Source: Streptomyces anulatus (GTDB lineage Bacteria > Actinomycetota > Actinomycetes > Streptomycetales > Streptomycetaceae). From it: DNA of 64,000 nt. Shown piece after piece: positions 23,911 to 32,023 of this stretch. The translations under genes and the position numbers were made by a program. How positions within the stretch are numbered: position 1 is the stretch's first letter; each line of letters starts with the position of its first letter. Below the pieces are notes generated by a model, which had not been told where the DNA came from, searched no databases, and saw nothing but the letters and a program-made list of their open reading frames with translations. The stretch lies in contig NZ_JOEZ01000035.1 of the NCBI RefSeq assembly GCF_000721175.1, forward strand, positions 105,471-169,470. Reading direction: 5' to 3'.

Positions 23911-25127
23911 CGGGAAGGTGGATCCTCCGACGACCTGGGCTCCTCGGGCTCCTTCGACTCCGCGGGTTCCTTGGTCTCCCTGGTCTCCTTCGTGTCTTTG
24001 GGGTCCTTCTCCCAGGTCGCGTGCAGCCGGGACCTCACGTCGTCGGGCGGCAGGAAGCGGGACCAGCGCTCGGGGAACTCGGAGGGCATGTAGGCGGGGC
24101 CGTCGTCCTCGTCGTCGTCCGTGCCCTCGTAGCCGGCCGAGCGGGTCCGGGCGACGAACTCGGCGGCCTGCGCGGCCCGGACGCGTTCGGTGGCCTCGCG
24201 GGCGGCGGCCGTGGCGAGCGAGGGCCACACCCGGTCGATGGCCGCGTTGACCGCGGCGCCGACCAGGACCGCGAAGGCGGAGATGCCGATCCACAGCAGG
24301 ACGGCGATCGGCGCCGCCAAGGAGCCGTAGATGGTCGGGCCTTCGACCGTGTTGGTCAGGTAGATCCGCAGCAGGAAGCTGCCGAGGACCCACATGCCGA
24401 GCGCCACCAGCGCCCCGGGAACGTCCTCGATCCACGGCGAACGCACCGGCACGGACACGTGGTAGAGCGTCGTGAGGAACGCGACGGTCAGCAGCATCAC
24501 CAGCGGCCAGTACAGGACGGCTATGACCTCGGTGCCCCAGGGCACGAACTCGACCACCCGGTCCGGGCCGACGACCAGCAGCGGCAGCACCACCGCGCCG
24601 AGCAGCAGGGCGACGACGTACAGCAGGAAGGCGAGCAGCCGGGTCTTGACGATGCCGCGGTGGCCGTCGAGGCCGTACATGACGGTGATGGTGTCGATGA
24701 AGACGTTCACCGCGCGGGAACCGGACCACAGGGCGATGGCGAAGCCGATGGAGATGATGTCGGGGCGGGCCCCGGTCGTGACGTCGGCGAGCAGCGGTTT
24801 GGCGAAGTCGTTGACCCCGCGCTCGGACAGCACCGTCTGGGCGGCGGAGAGGATGTTGCGCTCGATGGAGGCGACCGTGGTGGTGGTCGTCCACTCGTCG
24901 ACGTAACCGAGCAGTCCGATCATGCCGAGCAGCAGCGGGGGCAGCGAGAGCAGGGTGAAGAACGCCGCCTCGGCCGCGAGCCCCAGAATGCGGTACTCGA
25001 TGCACGAGTTGACGGTGTCCTTGAGCAAGTGCCACGCCATCCGTCGTTTGGAGACGTTGCGGTAGAGCACTCGCGCCCGGTGGAGCCGGCCCGGTGGCCG
25101 CTCGGGTGTTTCATTTGCTGCCTGCAC
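23904..25127 (-). CDS. YihY/BrkB-family membrane protein
   Basis: A 407-aa inner-membrane protein of the YihY/virulence factor BrkB family (formerly suspected RNase BN). Six hydrophobic segments lie between about residues 45 and 290, with the family signatures AAEAAFFTLLSLPPLLLG near the start and LLWIGISAFAVLVGAAVNA near the sixth segment. The C-terminal 110 residues are charged and end in Lys/Glu/Thr/Pro repeats. The start is GTG at 25127: no in-frame ATG is suitable, and the AAGGAGG sequence immediately precedes and overlaps the GTG, so it cannot act as a normal ribosome site. A -10 element six bases upstream suggests a leaderless mRNA. Function unknown. Confidence 0.8.
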   Translation of the reverse strand: MQAANETPERPPGRLHRARVLYRNVSKRRMAWHLLKDTVNSCIEYRILGLAAEAAFFTLLSLPPLLLGMIGLLGYVDEWTTTTTVASIERNILSAAQTVLSERGVNDFAKPLLADVTTGARPDIISIGFAIALWSGSRAVNVFIDTITVMYGLDGHRGIVKTRLLAFLLYVVALLLGAVVLPLLVVGPDRVVEFVPWGTEVIAVLYWPLVMLLTVAFLTTLYHVSVPVRSPWIEDVPGALVALGMWVLGSFLLRIYLTNTVEGPTIYGSLAAPIAVLLWIGISAFAVLVGAAVNAAIDRVWPSLATAAAREATERVRAAQAAEFVARTRSAGYEGTDDDEDDGPAYMPSEFPERWSRFLPPDDVRSRLHATWEKDPKDTKETRETKEPAESKEPEEPRSSEDPPSRR

Positions 25128-25132
25128 CTCCT

Positions 25133-25140
25133 TACCGTAT
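25133..25140. promoter_or_regulatory. Symmetric -10 element serving two leaderless genes
   Basis: TACCGTAT reads TACCGT on the plus strand (25133-25138) and TACGGT on the minus strand (25139-25134). Each hexamer fits TAnnnT and each ends exactly six bases before a start codon: ATG of aidB at 25145 and GTG of the BrkB gene at 25127. The -35 regions are weak (TTTCAT-like on the plus strand). Confidence 0.55.
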
Positions 25141-25144
25141 CGGC

Positions 25145-26782
25145 ATGGCAGCCACCACCCACACAGTGACCAATCAGGTTCCGCCGCTGGTCGGCTATGA
25201 CGTCTTCGCCGCCGACCTGGCCCTGTCCGAGGCCGTCGAGCGGCACATCGAGCCCGGTGTCCTTCCCGGGGCACTGGAGGAACTCGGGGAGCTCGGCCGG
25301 TCCGCGGGCTCCGCCCAGGCCCAGGAGTGGGGTGCGCAGGCGAACGCGTACCCGCCCGTCCTGCGCACCCATGACCGTTATGGGCATCGCATCGACGAAG
25401 TGGAGTTCCATCCGGCCTGGCACCGTCTGCTGGGGCACGCGGTCGAGGCCGGGCTGGCGGATGCCTGGGGGCGTCCGGCCGGTCATGTGCGACGTGCGGC
25501 GGGGTTCCTGGTCTGGACGCAGGCCGAGGCGGGGCACGGCTGTCCGCTGTCGATGACGCACGCCGCGGTGCCCGCGCTGCGGACCGATCCGGCGCTGGCC
25601 GCCGAGTGGGAGCCGCTGCTGACCTCGCACACGTACGAGGAGGGGCTGCGGCCCGCCGGGCAGAAGAGCGGGGTGCTCTTCGGGATGGGCATGACCGAGA
25701 AGCAGGGCGGCACCGACGTGCGGTCCAACACGACCCGGGCGGAGCCGCTGTCCGGCGGGGGCGAGTACCTGCTCACCGGGCACAAGTGGTTCTGCTCGGC
25801 GCCGATGTCGGACGGCTTCCTGGTGCTGGCGCAGGCGCCGGGCGGACTGAGCTGCTTCCTGGTGCCGCGCGTGCTGCCGGACGGCACGCGCAACGTCTTC
25901 GCGATCCAGCGGCTGAAGGACAAGCTGGGCAACAGGTCCAACGCGTCCTGCGAGGTCGAGTTCGACGGGACCTGGGCCCGCCGGGTCGGCGAGGAGGGGC
26001 GCGGGGTGCGCACCATCATCGAGATGGTGGCGGCCACCCGGCTCGACTGTGTGGTGGGTTCGGCGGCGCTGATGCGGCAGGCGGTGGCGCAGGCGATCCA
26101 TCACAGCGCGTACCGCGGCGCGTTCGGCGGGCTGCTGATCGACAAGCCGCTGATGCGCAACGTCCTGGCGGATCTGGCGCTGGAGTCGGAGGCGGCGACG
26201 GTGCTGGCGATGCGGCTGGCCTCGGCGTACGACACGGACACCAAGGAGGAGCGGGCCTTCCTGCGGCTCGCGGTGCCCGCGGCGAAGTACTGGGTCACCA
26301 AGCGCTGCACCGCCGTGGTGGGCGAGGCGCTGGAGTGCCTGGGCGGCAACGGGTACGTGGAGGAGTCCGGGATGCCCCGGCTGCTGCGCGAGGCGCCGCT
26401 CAACTCGATCTGGGAGGGCTCGGGCAACGTACAGGCACTGGACGTGCTGCGGGCGCTGCAGCGGGAGCCGCGGGCGCTGGACGCTTTCCTGCGGGAGGTC
26501 GGCGAGGCGCGCGGGGCCGATCACCGGCTGGACGCGGCCGTCAGGGATCTGCTGACCGAGCTGGCGGACCTGGAGGGCATCGAGGCGCGGGCGCGGCGTC
26601 TGGTGGAGCGGATCGCGCTGGTGCTCCAGGGTTCGCTGCTGGTGCGCTGGGCGCCGCCGGAGGTGTCCGACGCGTTCTGCGCCTCGCGGCTGGGCCGGGA
26701 CTGGGGCGCGGCGTTCGGGACGCTGCCGCACACGATTGATCTGGCCTCGGTGGTGGCGCGGGCCCGGCCGGCCGCCTCGTAG
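25145..26782 (+). CDS. aidB: AidB-type acyl-CoA dehydrogenase family protein
   Basis: A 545-aa flavoprotein of the acyl-CoA dehydrogenase superfamily that aligns closely with E. coli AidB (induced in the Ada adaptive response to alkylation). Shared signatures: THTVTNQVPPL at the start, the FHPAWH helix, GMGMTEKQGGTDVRSNTTRA (FAD site), GHKWFCSAPMSD, RLKDKLGNRSNASCEVEF, GGNGYVEESGMPRLLREAP and NSIWEGSGN. AidB binds DNA and protects it from alkylating agents; true dehydrogenase activity is doubtful in the family. No ribosome site precedes the ATG and a -10 element lies six bases upstream, suggesting leaderless translation. The Ada-AlkA gene at 9.3-10.7 kb is a functional relative. Confidence 0.9.
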   Translation: MAATTHTVTNQVPPLVGYDVFAADLALSEAVERHIEPGVLPGALEELGELGRSAGSAQAQEWGAQANAYPPVLRTHDRYGHRIDEVEFHPAWHRLLGHAVEAGLADAWGRPAGHVRRAAGFLVWTQAEAGHGCPLSMTHAAVPALRTDPALAAEWEPLLTSHTYEEGLRPAGQKSGVLFGMGMTEKQGGTDVRSNTTRAEPLSGGGEYLLTGHKWFCSAPMSDGFLVLAQAPGGLSCFLVPRVLPDGTRNVFAIQRLKDKLGNRSNASCEVEFDGTWARRVGEEGRGVRTIIEMVAATRLDCVVGSAALMRQAVAQAIHHSAYRGAFGGLLIDKPLMRNVLADLALESEAATVLAMRLASAYDTDTKEERAFLRLAVPAAKYWVTKRCTAVVGEALECLGGNGYVEESGMPRLLREAPLNSIWEGSGNVQALDVLRALQREPRALDAFLREVGEARGADHRLDAAVRDLLTELADLEGIEARARRLVERIALVLQGSLLVRWAPPEVSDAFCASRLGRDWGAAFGTLPHTIDLASVVARARPAAS

Positions 26783-26799
26783 CGACCCGGGAAAGCGAC

Positions 26800-26835
26800 G
26801 GAGGGTGGTGCTGCGCCGACACGGCACCACCCTCC
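26800..26835 (+). terminator. Terminator of aidB
   Basis: A 12-bp perfect stem (GGAGGGTGGTGC/GCACCACCCTCC) with a 12-base loop, 17 bases after the aidB stop. Confidence 0.7.
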
Positions 26836-26919
26836 ATGCTTGTGCGACACCGGGCGACCGGGACAGGCCGGCGCACAGTGTTCTGCCACTCTGGTACGGA
26901 CCCGCAGGGCGTCGCCAGA

Positions 26920-26937
26920 GTTGCATAGGGTTGCAAC
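26920..26937 (+). promoter_or_regulatory. GTTGCA direct/inverted repeat upstream of the GAF regulator
   Basis: GTTGCA and, four bases on, GTTGCAAC (itself a palindrome), about 83 bases before the GAF-regulator start. A plausible operator, possibly autoregulatory. Confidence 0.3.
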
Positions 26938-27019
26938 CATGATGTGACTGATCGGCGGCCCGGTCCGGTGAGCGGCAGGATGGGCCGGGGCAGGGAAGCG
27001 TTCGGGGGGAACGGGGACC

Positions 27020-28318
27020 ATGACGGACACAGGTTCCGCGGGGGTGGTGCGGGTGACGGGCCAGGGGGCGGGCCGCCAGGTGACCCGGCTGCTCCACCGG
27101 GCGCGGGAGGCCCGGCTGGCGGGCGAACGGTCCGGCGTCGCGCCCCGGCCGGAGATCGACGCCTCCTGGGACCGCGTGGTGCGCAGCGGTATCGATCCCG
27201 ACCAGTCGCCGGAGAGCCGGCTGCTGGAGGCGGACGAGATCGAGCTCCGCCGCCGCGGCACGGCGCTCGGCGAACTGATGCCGTTGCTGCGGGCGGGGCT
27301 GGCCTCGATCGCGGACGCCGCGCAGCAGATCATGGTGGTGACCGACACCGAGGGCCGGGTGCTGTGGCGGCAGGGCAACACGGGGGTCCTGCGCCGGGCG
27401 CACGACATCTGCCTGGAGGAGGGGGCCGCCTGGGCCGAGGCGGCGACCGGGACGAACGCGATCGGGACGGCGCTGGCCGCCCGTGTCCCCATCCAGGTCC
27501 ACTCGGCCGAGCACTTCATCCGGGCGCTGCACAGCTGGACCTGTGCGGCGGCCCCGGTCCGGGATCCTCGTGACGGCCGGCTGATCGGGATCGTGGACAT
27601 CAGCGGGCCTGCGTCCACCTTCCACCCGGCGACGCTGGCCCTGGTCGACTCGGTGGCCCGGCTCGCCGAGGGCGAGATCCGCACCCGCCACCTCGCGGAG
27701 ATCGAGCGGCTGCGCGCGGTGGCCGCGCCGATCCTGTGCCGGATCGGCGGGCGGGCGCTGGCGGTGGACGTGCACGGGCGGCTGGCGGCGGTGACCGGGA
27801 TGGCTCCGGTGGACCGGCTGCCGCTGCCGAAGTCGCTGCGGCCGGGTCCGGTGTGGCTGCCCTCGCTCGGCATGTGCCAGGTCGAGCCGCTGCCGGGCGG
27901 CTGGCTGGTGCGGGTGGACGACGGCGGGGCGCAGGGGGAGCCGCGCCGGGTGGTGCTGGATCTGAGCCGGCCCCGGGCGCTCGCCGTGCATCTGACCGGG
28001 CCGCTGGGGAGCCGCACACAGCGGCTCTCGCCGCGTCACGCGGAGCTGCTGTACGCGCTGGCGGTGCACCGGCAGGGGCGGACGGCCTCGGAGCTGGCGC
28101 GGGACATCTTCGGGGACGCGACCCGGACGGTGACGGTCCGGGCCGAGGTCTCCCGGCTGCGGCGTCATCTGGCGGAGGTCCTGGCCCACCGCCCGTACCG
28201 CTTCGGGGACGGGGTGGAGGTGGAGGTGATCCACCCGGAGCACGGCGCGGATCTGCTGCCCCACTCCCTGGCGCCGGTGGTGGCCGAGGCCCGCAGGGCG
28301 GCGGCCCGGGCCACCTGA
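27020..28318 (+). CDS. GAF-domain transcriptional regulator (AcoR-type N-terminus)
   Basis: A 432-aa regulator. The first 210 residues resemble the sensor half of AcoR-like activators: SWDRVVRSGIDPDQSP at about 50, then a GAF domain with VTDTEGRVLWRQGN, GTNAIGTALAARVPIQVHSAEHF and a DISGPASTFHPATLALV end. There is no sigma-54 AAA+ domain; instead the C-terminus (about 335-400) has a winged-helix-like segment (LSPRHAELLYALAVHRQGRTA followed by VTVRAEVSRLRRHL). Such AcoR sensors without AAA+ domains are usual in Streptomyces, which lacks sigma-54. The ligand is unknown and no obvious target operon adjoins. Confidence 0.78.
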   Translation: MTDTGSAGVVRVTGQGAGRQVTRLLHRAREARLAGERSGVAPRPEIDASWDRVVRSGIDPDQSPESRLLEADEIELRRRGTALGELMPLLRAGLASIADAAQQIMVVTDTEGRVLWRQGNTGVLRRAHDICLEEGAAWAEAATGTNAIGTALAARVPIQVHSAEHFIRALHSWTCAAAPVRDPRDGRLIGIVDISGPASTFHPATLALVDSVARLAEGEIRTRHLAEIERLRAVAAPILCRIGGRALAVDVHGRLAAVTGMAPVDRLPLPKSLRPGPVWLPSLGMCQVEPLPGGWLVRVDDGGAQGEPRRVVLDLSRPRALAVHLTGPLGSRTQRLSPRHAELLYALAVHRQGRTASELARDIFGDATRTVTVRAEVSRLRRHLAEVLAHRPYRFGDGVEVEVIHPEHGADLLPHSLAPVVAEARRAAARAT

Positions 28319-28433
28319 GCGTGGGCCGCTGTGCCCGGGCGGGCGGTCCGGTGAAGGGGCGCCGTGGGCGCGTGGCCGGTCCGAACGGGGGCCGCTGTGC
28401 GAGGGCGGGCCGCGGCATGGTTTTCTGGCCGTC

Positions 28434-29030
28434 ATGAGCGACACCCCGCAGCCCGCAGCGCCGTCCACCGAGGTGACCGTCTGGTCGCTGGAGCAGACCT
28501 CGCCCGCCGATCTCCGCCCGGCGCGCGAGCCGGAGGGTGATGTGCGCATCGTCCGGTCCGAGGTTCCGTTGCCTGAGTTCAGCCGGTTCCTCTACACCGC
28601 CGTGGGCGGGGACATCCGGTGGACCGACCGGCTGGGCATGACGTACGCCCAGTGGCAGGAGGCCCTGCGGCGGCCCGGGGCGGAGACCTGGGTGGCGTAC
28701 GAGAACGGGACGCCCGCCGGGTACGTCGAGTTGGACCCGCAGGACGACGGCGTGGTCGAGATCATGTACTTCGGGCTGATCCCGGCGTTCCGGGGGCGGC
28801 GGATCGGCGGTCACCTCCTCTCGTACGGGGTGGCGCGCGCCTGGGACCTGGCCGAGCGCTGGCCGGAGCGGCCGGCGACGAAGCGGGTGTGGCTGCACAC
28901 CTGCTCGAAGGACGGCCCGCACGCGATGGACAACTACCTGCGGCGGGGCTTCCGGCTCTTCGACACGAGGACCGAGGTGGAGCCGGAGGTGGCGACGCCC
29001 GGTCCGTGGCCCGGGGCGTACGCCTCCTGA
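28434..29030 (+). CDS. GNAT-family N-acetyltransferase
   Basis: A 198-aa acetyltransferase. Motif A/B is clear: VVEIMYFGLIPAFRGRRIGG (beta4 and the RxxxxG acetyl-CoA loop, about 104-123), followed by HLLSYGVARAWDL and the C-terminal LHTCSKDGPHAMDNYLRRGF that is typical of a subfamily annotated GNAT in actinobacteria. Substrate unknown. It lies after the GAF regulator on the same strand with a 115-bp gap. Confidence 0.83.
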   Translation: MSDTPQPAAPSTEVTVWSLEQTSPADLRPAREPEGDVRIVRSEVPLPEFSRFLYTAVGGDIRWTDRLGMTYAQWQEALRRPGAETWVAYENGTPAGYVELDPQDDGVVEIMYFGLIPAFRGRRIGGHLLSYGVARAWDLAERWPERPATKRVWLHTCSKDGPHAMDNYLRRGFRLFDTRTEVEPEVATPGPWPGAYAS

Positions 29031-29158
29031 TCGTCGGGAGTCCGGGGGCGGTGGGGCCACCGCCCCCGTTTCCGGGCCTCGCGTGGGCGATTTGTCCCCT
29101 ATGCCGCCGTCGCGCACGGTGGCGAGCACCACATCGTCCCACGATACGAGACCTAGTC

Positions 29159-29183
29159 GTCCACATAGCGGATAGTGGTGGAC
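29159..29183 (+). promoter_or_regulatory. Inverted repeat upstream of the sulfur operon leader
   Basis: GTCCAC (29159-29164) and GTGGAC (29178-29183) form a spaced dyad about 30 bases before the leader-peptide ATG. It could be a repressor site for the sulfur operon. Confidence 0.35.
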
Positions 29184-29214
29184 TGCCCAGAGATGCGCGT
29201 GACACGCTTCCGTC

Positions 29215-29298
29215 ATGCCTGGAACTGGAATCGCCTTGGTGAGTCGACGCCACGTCGACCTCGGCCGCATGTCCAGCGCCATCTGTCCGGCGGGCTGA
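29215..29298 (+). CDS. Sulfur-operon leader peptide (27 aa)
   Basis: A short ORF encoding MPGTGIALVSRRHVDLGRMS followed by SAICPAG. It belongs to the conserved leader peptides found before cysteine/sulfite-reductase operons in many streptomycetes (basic start GIALVSRRHVDLGR, single Cys near the end). It probably couples translation at the Cys codon or an RNA structure to expression of the downstream operon; the mechanism is not shown here. The next gene starts 116 bases downstream. Confidence 0.75.
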   Translation: MPGTGIALVSRRHVDLGRMSSAICPAG

Positions 29299-29413
29299 GA
29301 GTCCCAGCACCGCCGCCCTCTCTTACCTCTGAACCGCCCCTGCGCACCGCCGCGCCTCAGCGCGAGTGTGCCGCTCAGAGCCGCCCTCCCGCAGTCCCGA
29401 AGGACGTATTGTC

Positions 29414-31111
29414 ATGGCCGCTACCCCAGAACAGCCTGCGACCACCACGCCCCGCCGCAAGGCCGGACGCCACCGTGGCGAGGGTCAGTGGGCCGTGGGA
29501 CACCACACCCCCCTGAACGGGAACGAGCAGTTCAAGAAGGACGACGACGGTCTCAACGTACGGACACGTATTGAGACGATCTACGCCAAGCGCGGCTTCG
29601 ACTCCATCGACCCGAACGACCTGCGCGGACGCATGCGCTGGTGGGGGCTTTACACCCAGCGCAAGCCCGGCATCGACGGCGGCAAGACGGCCGTGCTGGA
29701 GCCGGAGGAGCTGGACGACGAGTACTTCATGCTGCGCGTCCGCATCGACGGCGGCCGGCTGACCACGCGGCAACTGCGGGTGATCGGGGAGATCTCCCAG
29801 GAGTTCGCGCGCGGCACCGCCGACCTCACCGACCGGCAGAACGTGCAGTACCACTGGATCCGCATCGAGGACGTGCCGGAGATCTGGCGACGGCTCGAAG
29901 AGGTTGGCCTTTCCACCACGGAGGCCTGCGGTGACACGCCCCGCACGATCCTCGGCTCGCCCGTCGCGGGCGTCGCGGAGAACGAGATCATCGACGGCAC
30001 GCCGGCGATCGACGAGATCCAGCGCCGGTTCATCGGCAACCCCGAATTCTCCAACCTGCCCCGCAAGTTCAAGACGGCGATCTCCGGCTCCCCGCACCTG
30101 GACGTGGCGCACGAGATCAACGACATCGCCTTCGTCGGCGTGAACCACCCGGAGCACGGACCGGGCTTCGACCTCTGGGTCGGCGGCGGCCTCTCCACCA
30201 ACCCCAAGCTCGGAGTGCGGCTCGGCGCCTGGGTGCCGCTGGACGAGGTGCCCGACGTGTACGGCGGGGTCATCGGGATCTTCCGTGACTACGGCTACCG
30301 GCGGCTGCGCACCCGCGCCCGGCTGAAGTTCCTCGTCGCGGACTGGGGGCCGGAGAAGTTCCGCCAGGTCCTCCAGGACGAGTACCTGAAGCGTGAGCTG
30401 ACCGACGGGCCCGCGCCCGAGCAGCCCGCCCAGACCTGGCGCGACCACCTCGGGGTGCACCGGCAGAAGGACGGCCGCTTCTACGTCGGCTTCGCCGCAC
30501 GGGTGGGCCGGGTCGACGGCTCCACGCTCACCAAGATCGCCGAGCTGGCCGACGCGCACGGCTCCGGCCGGGTGCGGACCACCGCCGAGCAGAAGATGAT
30601 CGTGCTGGACGTGGCCGAGGAGCAGGTGGAGTCCCTGGTCGCCGGCCTGGAGGCACTCGACCTCAAGGTCACCCCGTCCCCGTTCCGGCGCGGCACGATG
30701 GCCTGCACCGGCATCGAGTTCTGCAAGCTGGCGATCGTCGAGACGAAGGCGCGCGGTGCTGCCCTCATCGACGAACTGGAGCGCCGCATCCCGGAGTTCG
30801 ACCACCCGATCACCATCAACATCAATGGCTGCCCGAACGCCTGCGCCCGTATCCAGGTCGCGGACATCGGTCTCAAGGGCCAGTTGATGCTGGACGAGAA
30901 CGGCGAGCAGGTGGAGGGTTACCAGGTGCACCTCGGCGGGGCGCTCGGGCTGGAGGCCGGGTTCGGCCGCAAGGTCCGTGGCCTGAAGGTCACTTCGGCC
31001 GATCTGCCGGACTACGTCGAGCGGGTGCTCGGCCGCTTCCAGGAGGAGCGCGAGGACGGCGAGCGCTTCGCGACCTGGGCGGCGCGCGCAAGTGCGGAGT
31101 CGCTGTCATGA
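29414..31111 (+). CDS. Ferredoxin-dependent sulfite reductase (nitrite/sulfite reductase family)
   Basis: A 565-aa siroheme and [4Fe-4S] reductase that makes sulfide from sulfite (six electrons from ferredoxin). Two ferredoxin-like half domains are each followed by a siroheme-binding half (GDTPRTILGSPVAG and MACTGIEFCKLAIVETK). Cluster ligands are visible as CTGIEFC then NGCPNACAR. Placement with cysH and cysC-D-N shows sulfite rather than nitrite as substrate. The start at 29414 is the ATG before AATPEQPATT. The stop overlaps the next ATG (ATGA). First structural gene of the sulfur operon. Confidence 0.9.
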   Translation: MAATPEQPATTTPRRKAGRHRGEGQWAVGHHTPLNGNEQFKKDDDGLNVRTRIETIYAKRGFDSIDPNDLRGRMRWWGLYTQRKPGIDGGKTAVLEPEELDDEYFMLRVRIDGGRLTTRQLRVIGEISQEFARGTADLTDRQNVQYHWIRIEDVPEIWRRLEEVGLSTTEACGDTPRTILGSPVAGVAENEIIDGTPAIDEIQRRFIGNPEFSNLPRKFKTAISGSPHLDVAHEINDIAFVGVNHPEHGPGFDLWVGGGLSTNPKLGVRLGAWVPLDEVPDVYGGVIGIFRDYGYRRLRTRARLKFLVADWGPEKFRQVLQDEYLKRELTDGPAPEQPAQTWRDHLGVHRQKDGRFYVGFAARVGRVDGSTLTKIAELADAHGSGRVRTTAEQKMIVLDVAEEQVESLVAGLEALDLKVTPSPFRRGTMACTGIEFCKLAIVETKARGAALIDELERRIPEFDHPITININGCPNACARIQVADIGLKGQLMLDENGEQVEGYQVHLGGALGLEAGFGRKVRGLKVTSADLPDYVERVLGRFQEEREDGERFATWAARASAESLS

Positions 31112-31287
31112 GCGAGCGAGCCGCCCCGTTCTACTGCCCGTACTGCGGCGACGAGGACCTGCGCCCCAACGAGACCGGTCACGGCGCCTGGGAATGTGCT
31201 TCCTGCAACCGTGCGTTCCAGCTGAAGTTCCTTGGCCTGCTGACCCGGGGCGTTCAGCGCAACCACGTTGAAGGGGACGGGATATGA
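31108..31287 (+). CDS. Small zinc-ribbon protein between sulfite reductase and cysH
   Basis: A 59-aa protein translated from an ATG overlapping the sulfite reductase stop (ATGA) and itself overlapping the cysH ATG (its stop TGA at 31285-31287). It has two CxxC knuckles (FYCPYCGDEDL and WECASCNRAFQLKF), so it should bind Zn or Fe as a rubredoxin/zinc-ribbon fold, then a basic tail. Homologues sit in the same place in other Streptomyces sulfur operons. A role as a small electron carrier or assembly partner of the reductases is inference. Tight coupling on both sides argues for a stoichiometric role. Confidence 0.82.
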   Translation: MSERAAPFYCPYCGDEDLRPNETGHGAWECASCNRAFQLKFLGLLTRGVQRNHVEGDGI

Positions 31288-32000
31288 CGGACACTCTGCT
31301 GAGTGGCGAGCTCACCGACCGGGAGCTCCGGGAGCTGGCCGAGCGGGCCGGACGGGAGCTGGAGGACGCCTCCGCCACCGAGATCCTGAAGTGGGCGACC
31401 GACACGTTCGGGCCGCGCTTCTGCGTCACCTCCTCGATGGAGGACGCCGTGGTCGCGCACCTGGCGTCGCGGGCGATGCCGGGCGTGGACGTGGTGTTCC
31501 TGGACACCGGCTACCACTTCCCGGAGACCATCGGGACGCGGGACGCGGTGGAGGCCGTGATGGACGTCAACGTCATCACGATCACCCCGCGGCGGACCGT
31601 GGCCGAGCAGGACGCGGAGCACGGCGAGAAGCTGCACGACCGCGACCCGGACCTGTGCTGCGCGCTGCGCAAGGTGAAGCCCTTGGAGGACGGCCTGACC
31701 GCGTACGCCGCGTGGGCGACGGGCCTGCGCCGCGACGAGTCCCCGACCCGGGCGAACACCCCGGTCGTGGGCTGGGACGCCAAGCGCCGCAAGGTGAAGG
31801 TCTCCCCCATCGCCCGCTGGACCCAGGACGACGTGGACGCCTACGTCGCCGAGCACGGGGTGCTCACCAACCCGCTGCTGATGGACGGCTACGCCTCCGT
31901 CGGCTGCGCGCCCTGCACCCGCCGGGTGCTGGAGGGCGAGGACGCGCGGGCCGGCCGCTGGGCCGGACGCGGCAAGACCGAATGCGGGCTGCACGGCTGA
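31284..32000 (+). CDS. cysH: Adenylylsulfate (APS) reductase type CysH
   Basis: A 238-aa PAPS/APS reductase. PP-loop type nucleotide site (VTSSMEDAVVAHL), the DTGYHFPET motif, and the C-terminal catalytic ECGLH (Cys234). Cys125-Cys126 and Cys208-x2-Cys211 are the CC...CxxC set that ligates a [4Fe-4S] cluster, which distinguishes APS reductases from PAPS-specific enzymes. It therefore probably reduces APS to sulfite and AMP, using thioredoxin. Overlaps the zinc-ribbon gene; followed by cysC 23 bases downstream. Confidence 0.9.
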   Translation: MTDTLLSGELTDRELRELAERAGRELEDASATEILKWATDTFGPRFCVTSSMEDAVVAHLASRAMPGVDVVFLDTGYHFPETIGTRDAVEAVMDVNVITITPRRTVAEQDAEHGEKLHDRDPDLCCALRKVKPLEDGLTAYAAWATGLRRDESPTRANTPVVGWDAKRRKVKVSPIARWTQDDVDAYVAEHGVLTNPLLMDGYASVGCAPCTRRVLEGEDARAGRWAGRGKTECGLHG

Positions 32001-32023
32001 TGACGACTGATCAGGAGGGTTCG

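Noticed and set aside
25094..25114. ATG at 25114 (minus strand) as the BrkB start, using the AAGGAGG site
   Set aside because: It is out of frame with the conserved protein and the spacing of 12 bases is long; the GTG at 25127 is in frame.
24920..28549. A 1209-codon minus-strand frame opposite aidB and the GAF regulator
   Set aside because: Antisense shadow of two recognisable genes; low-complexity composition, no domain.
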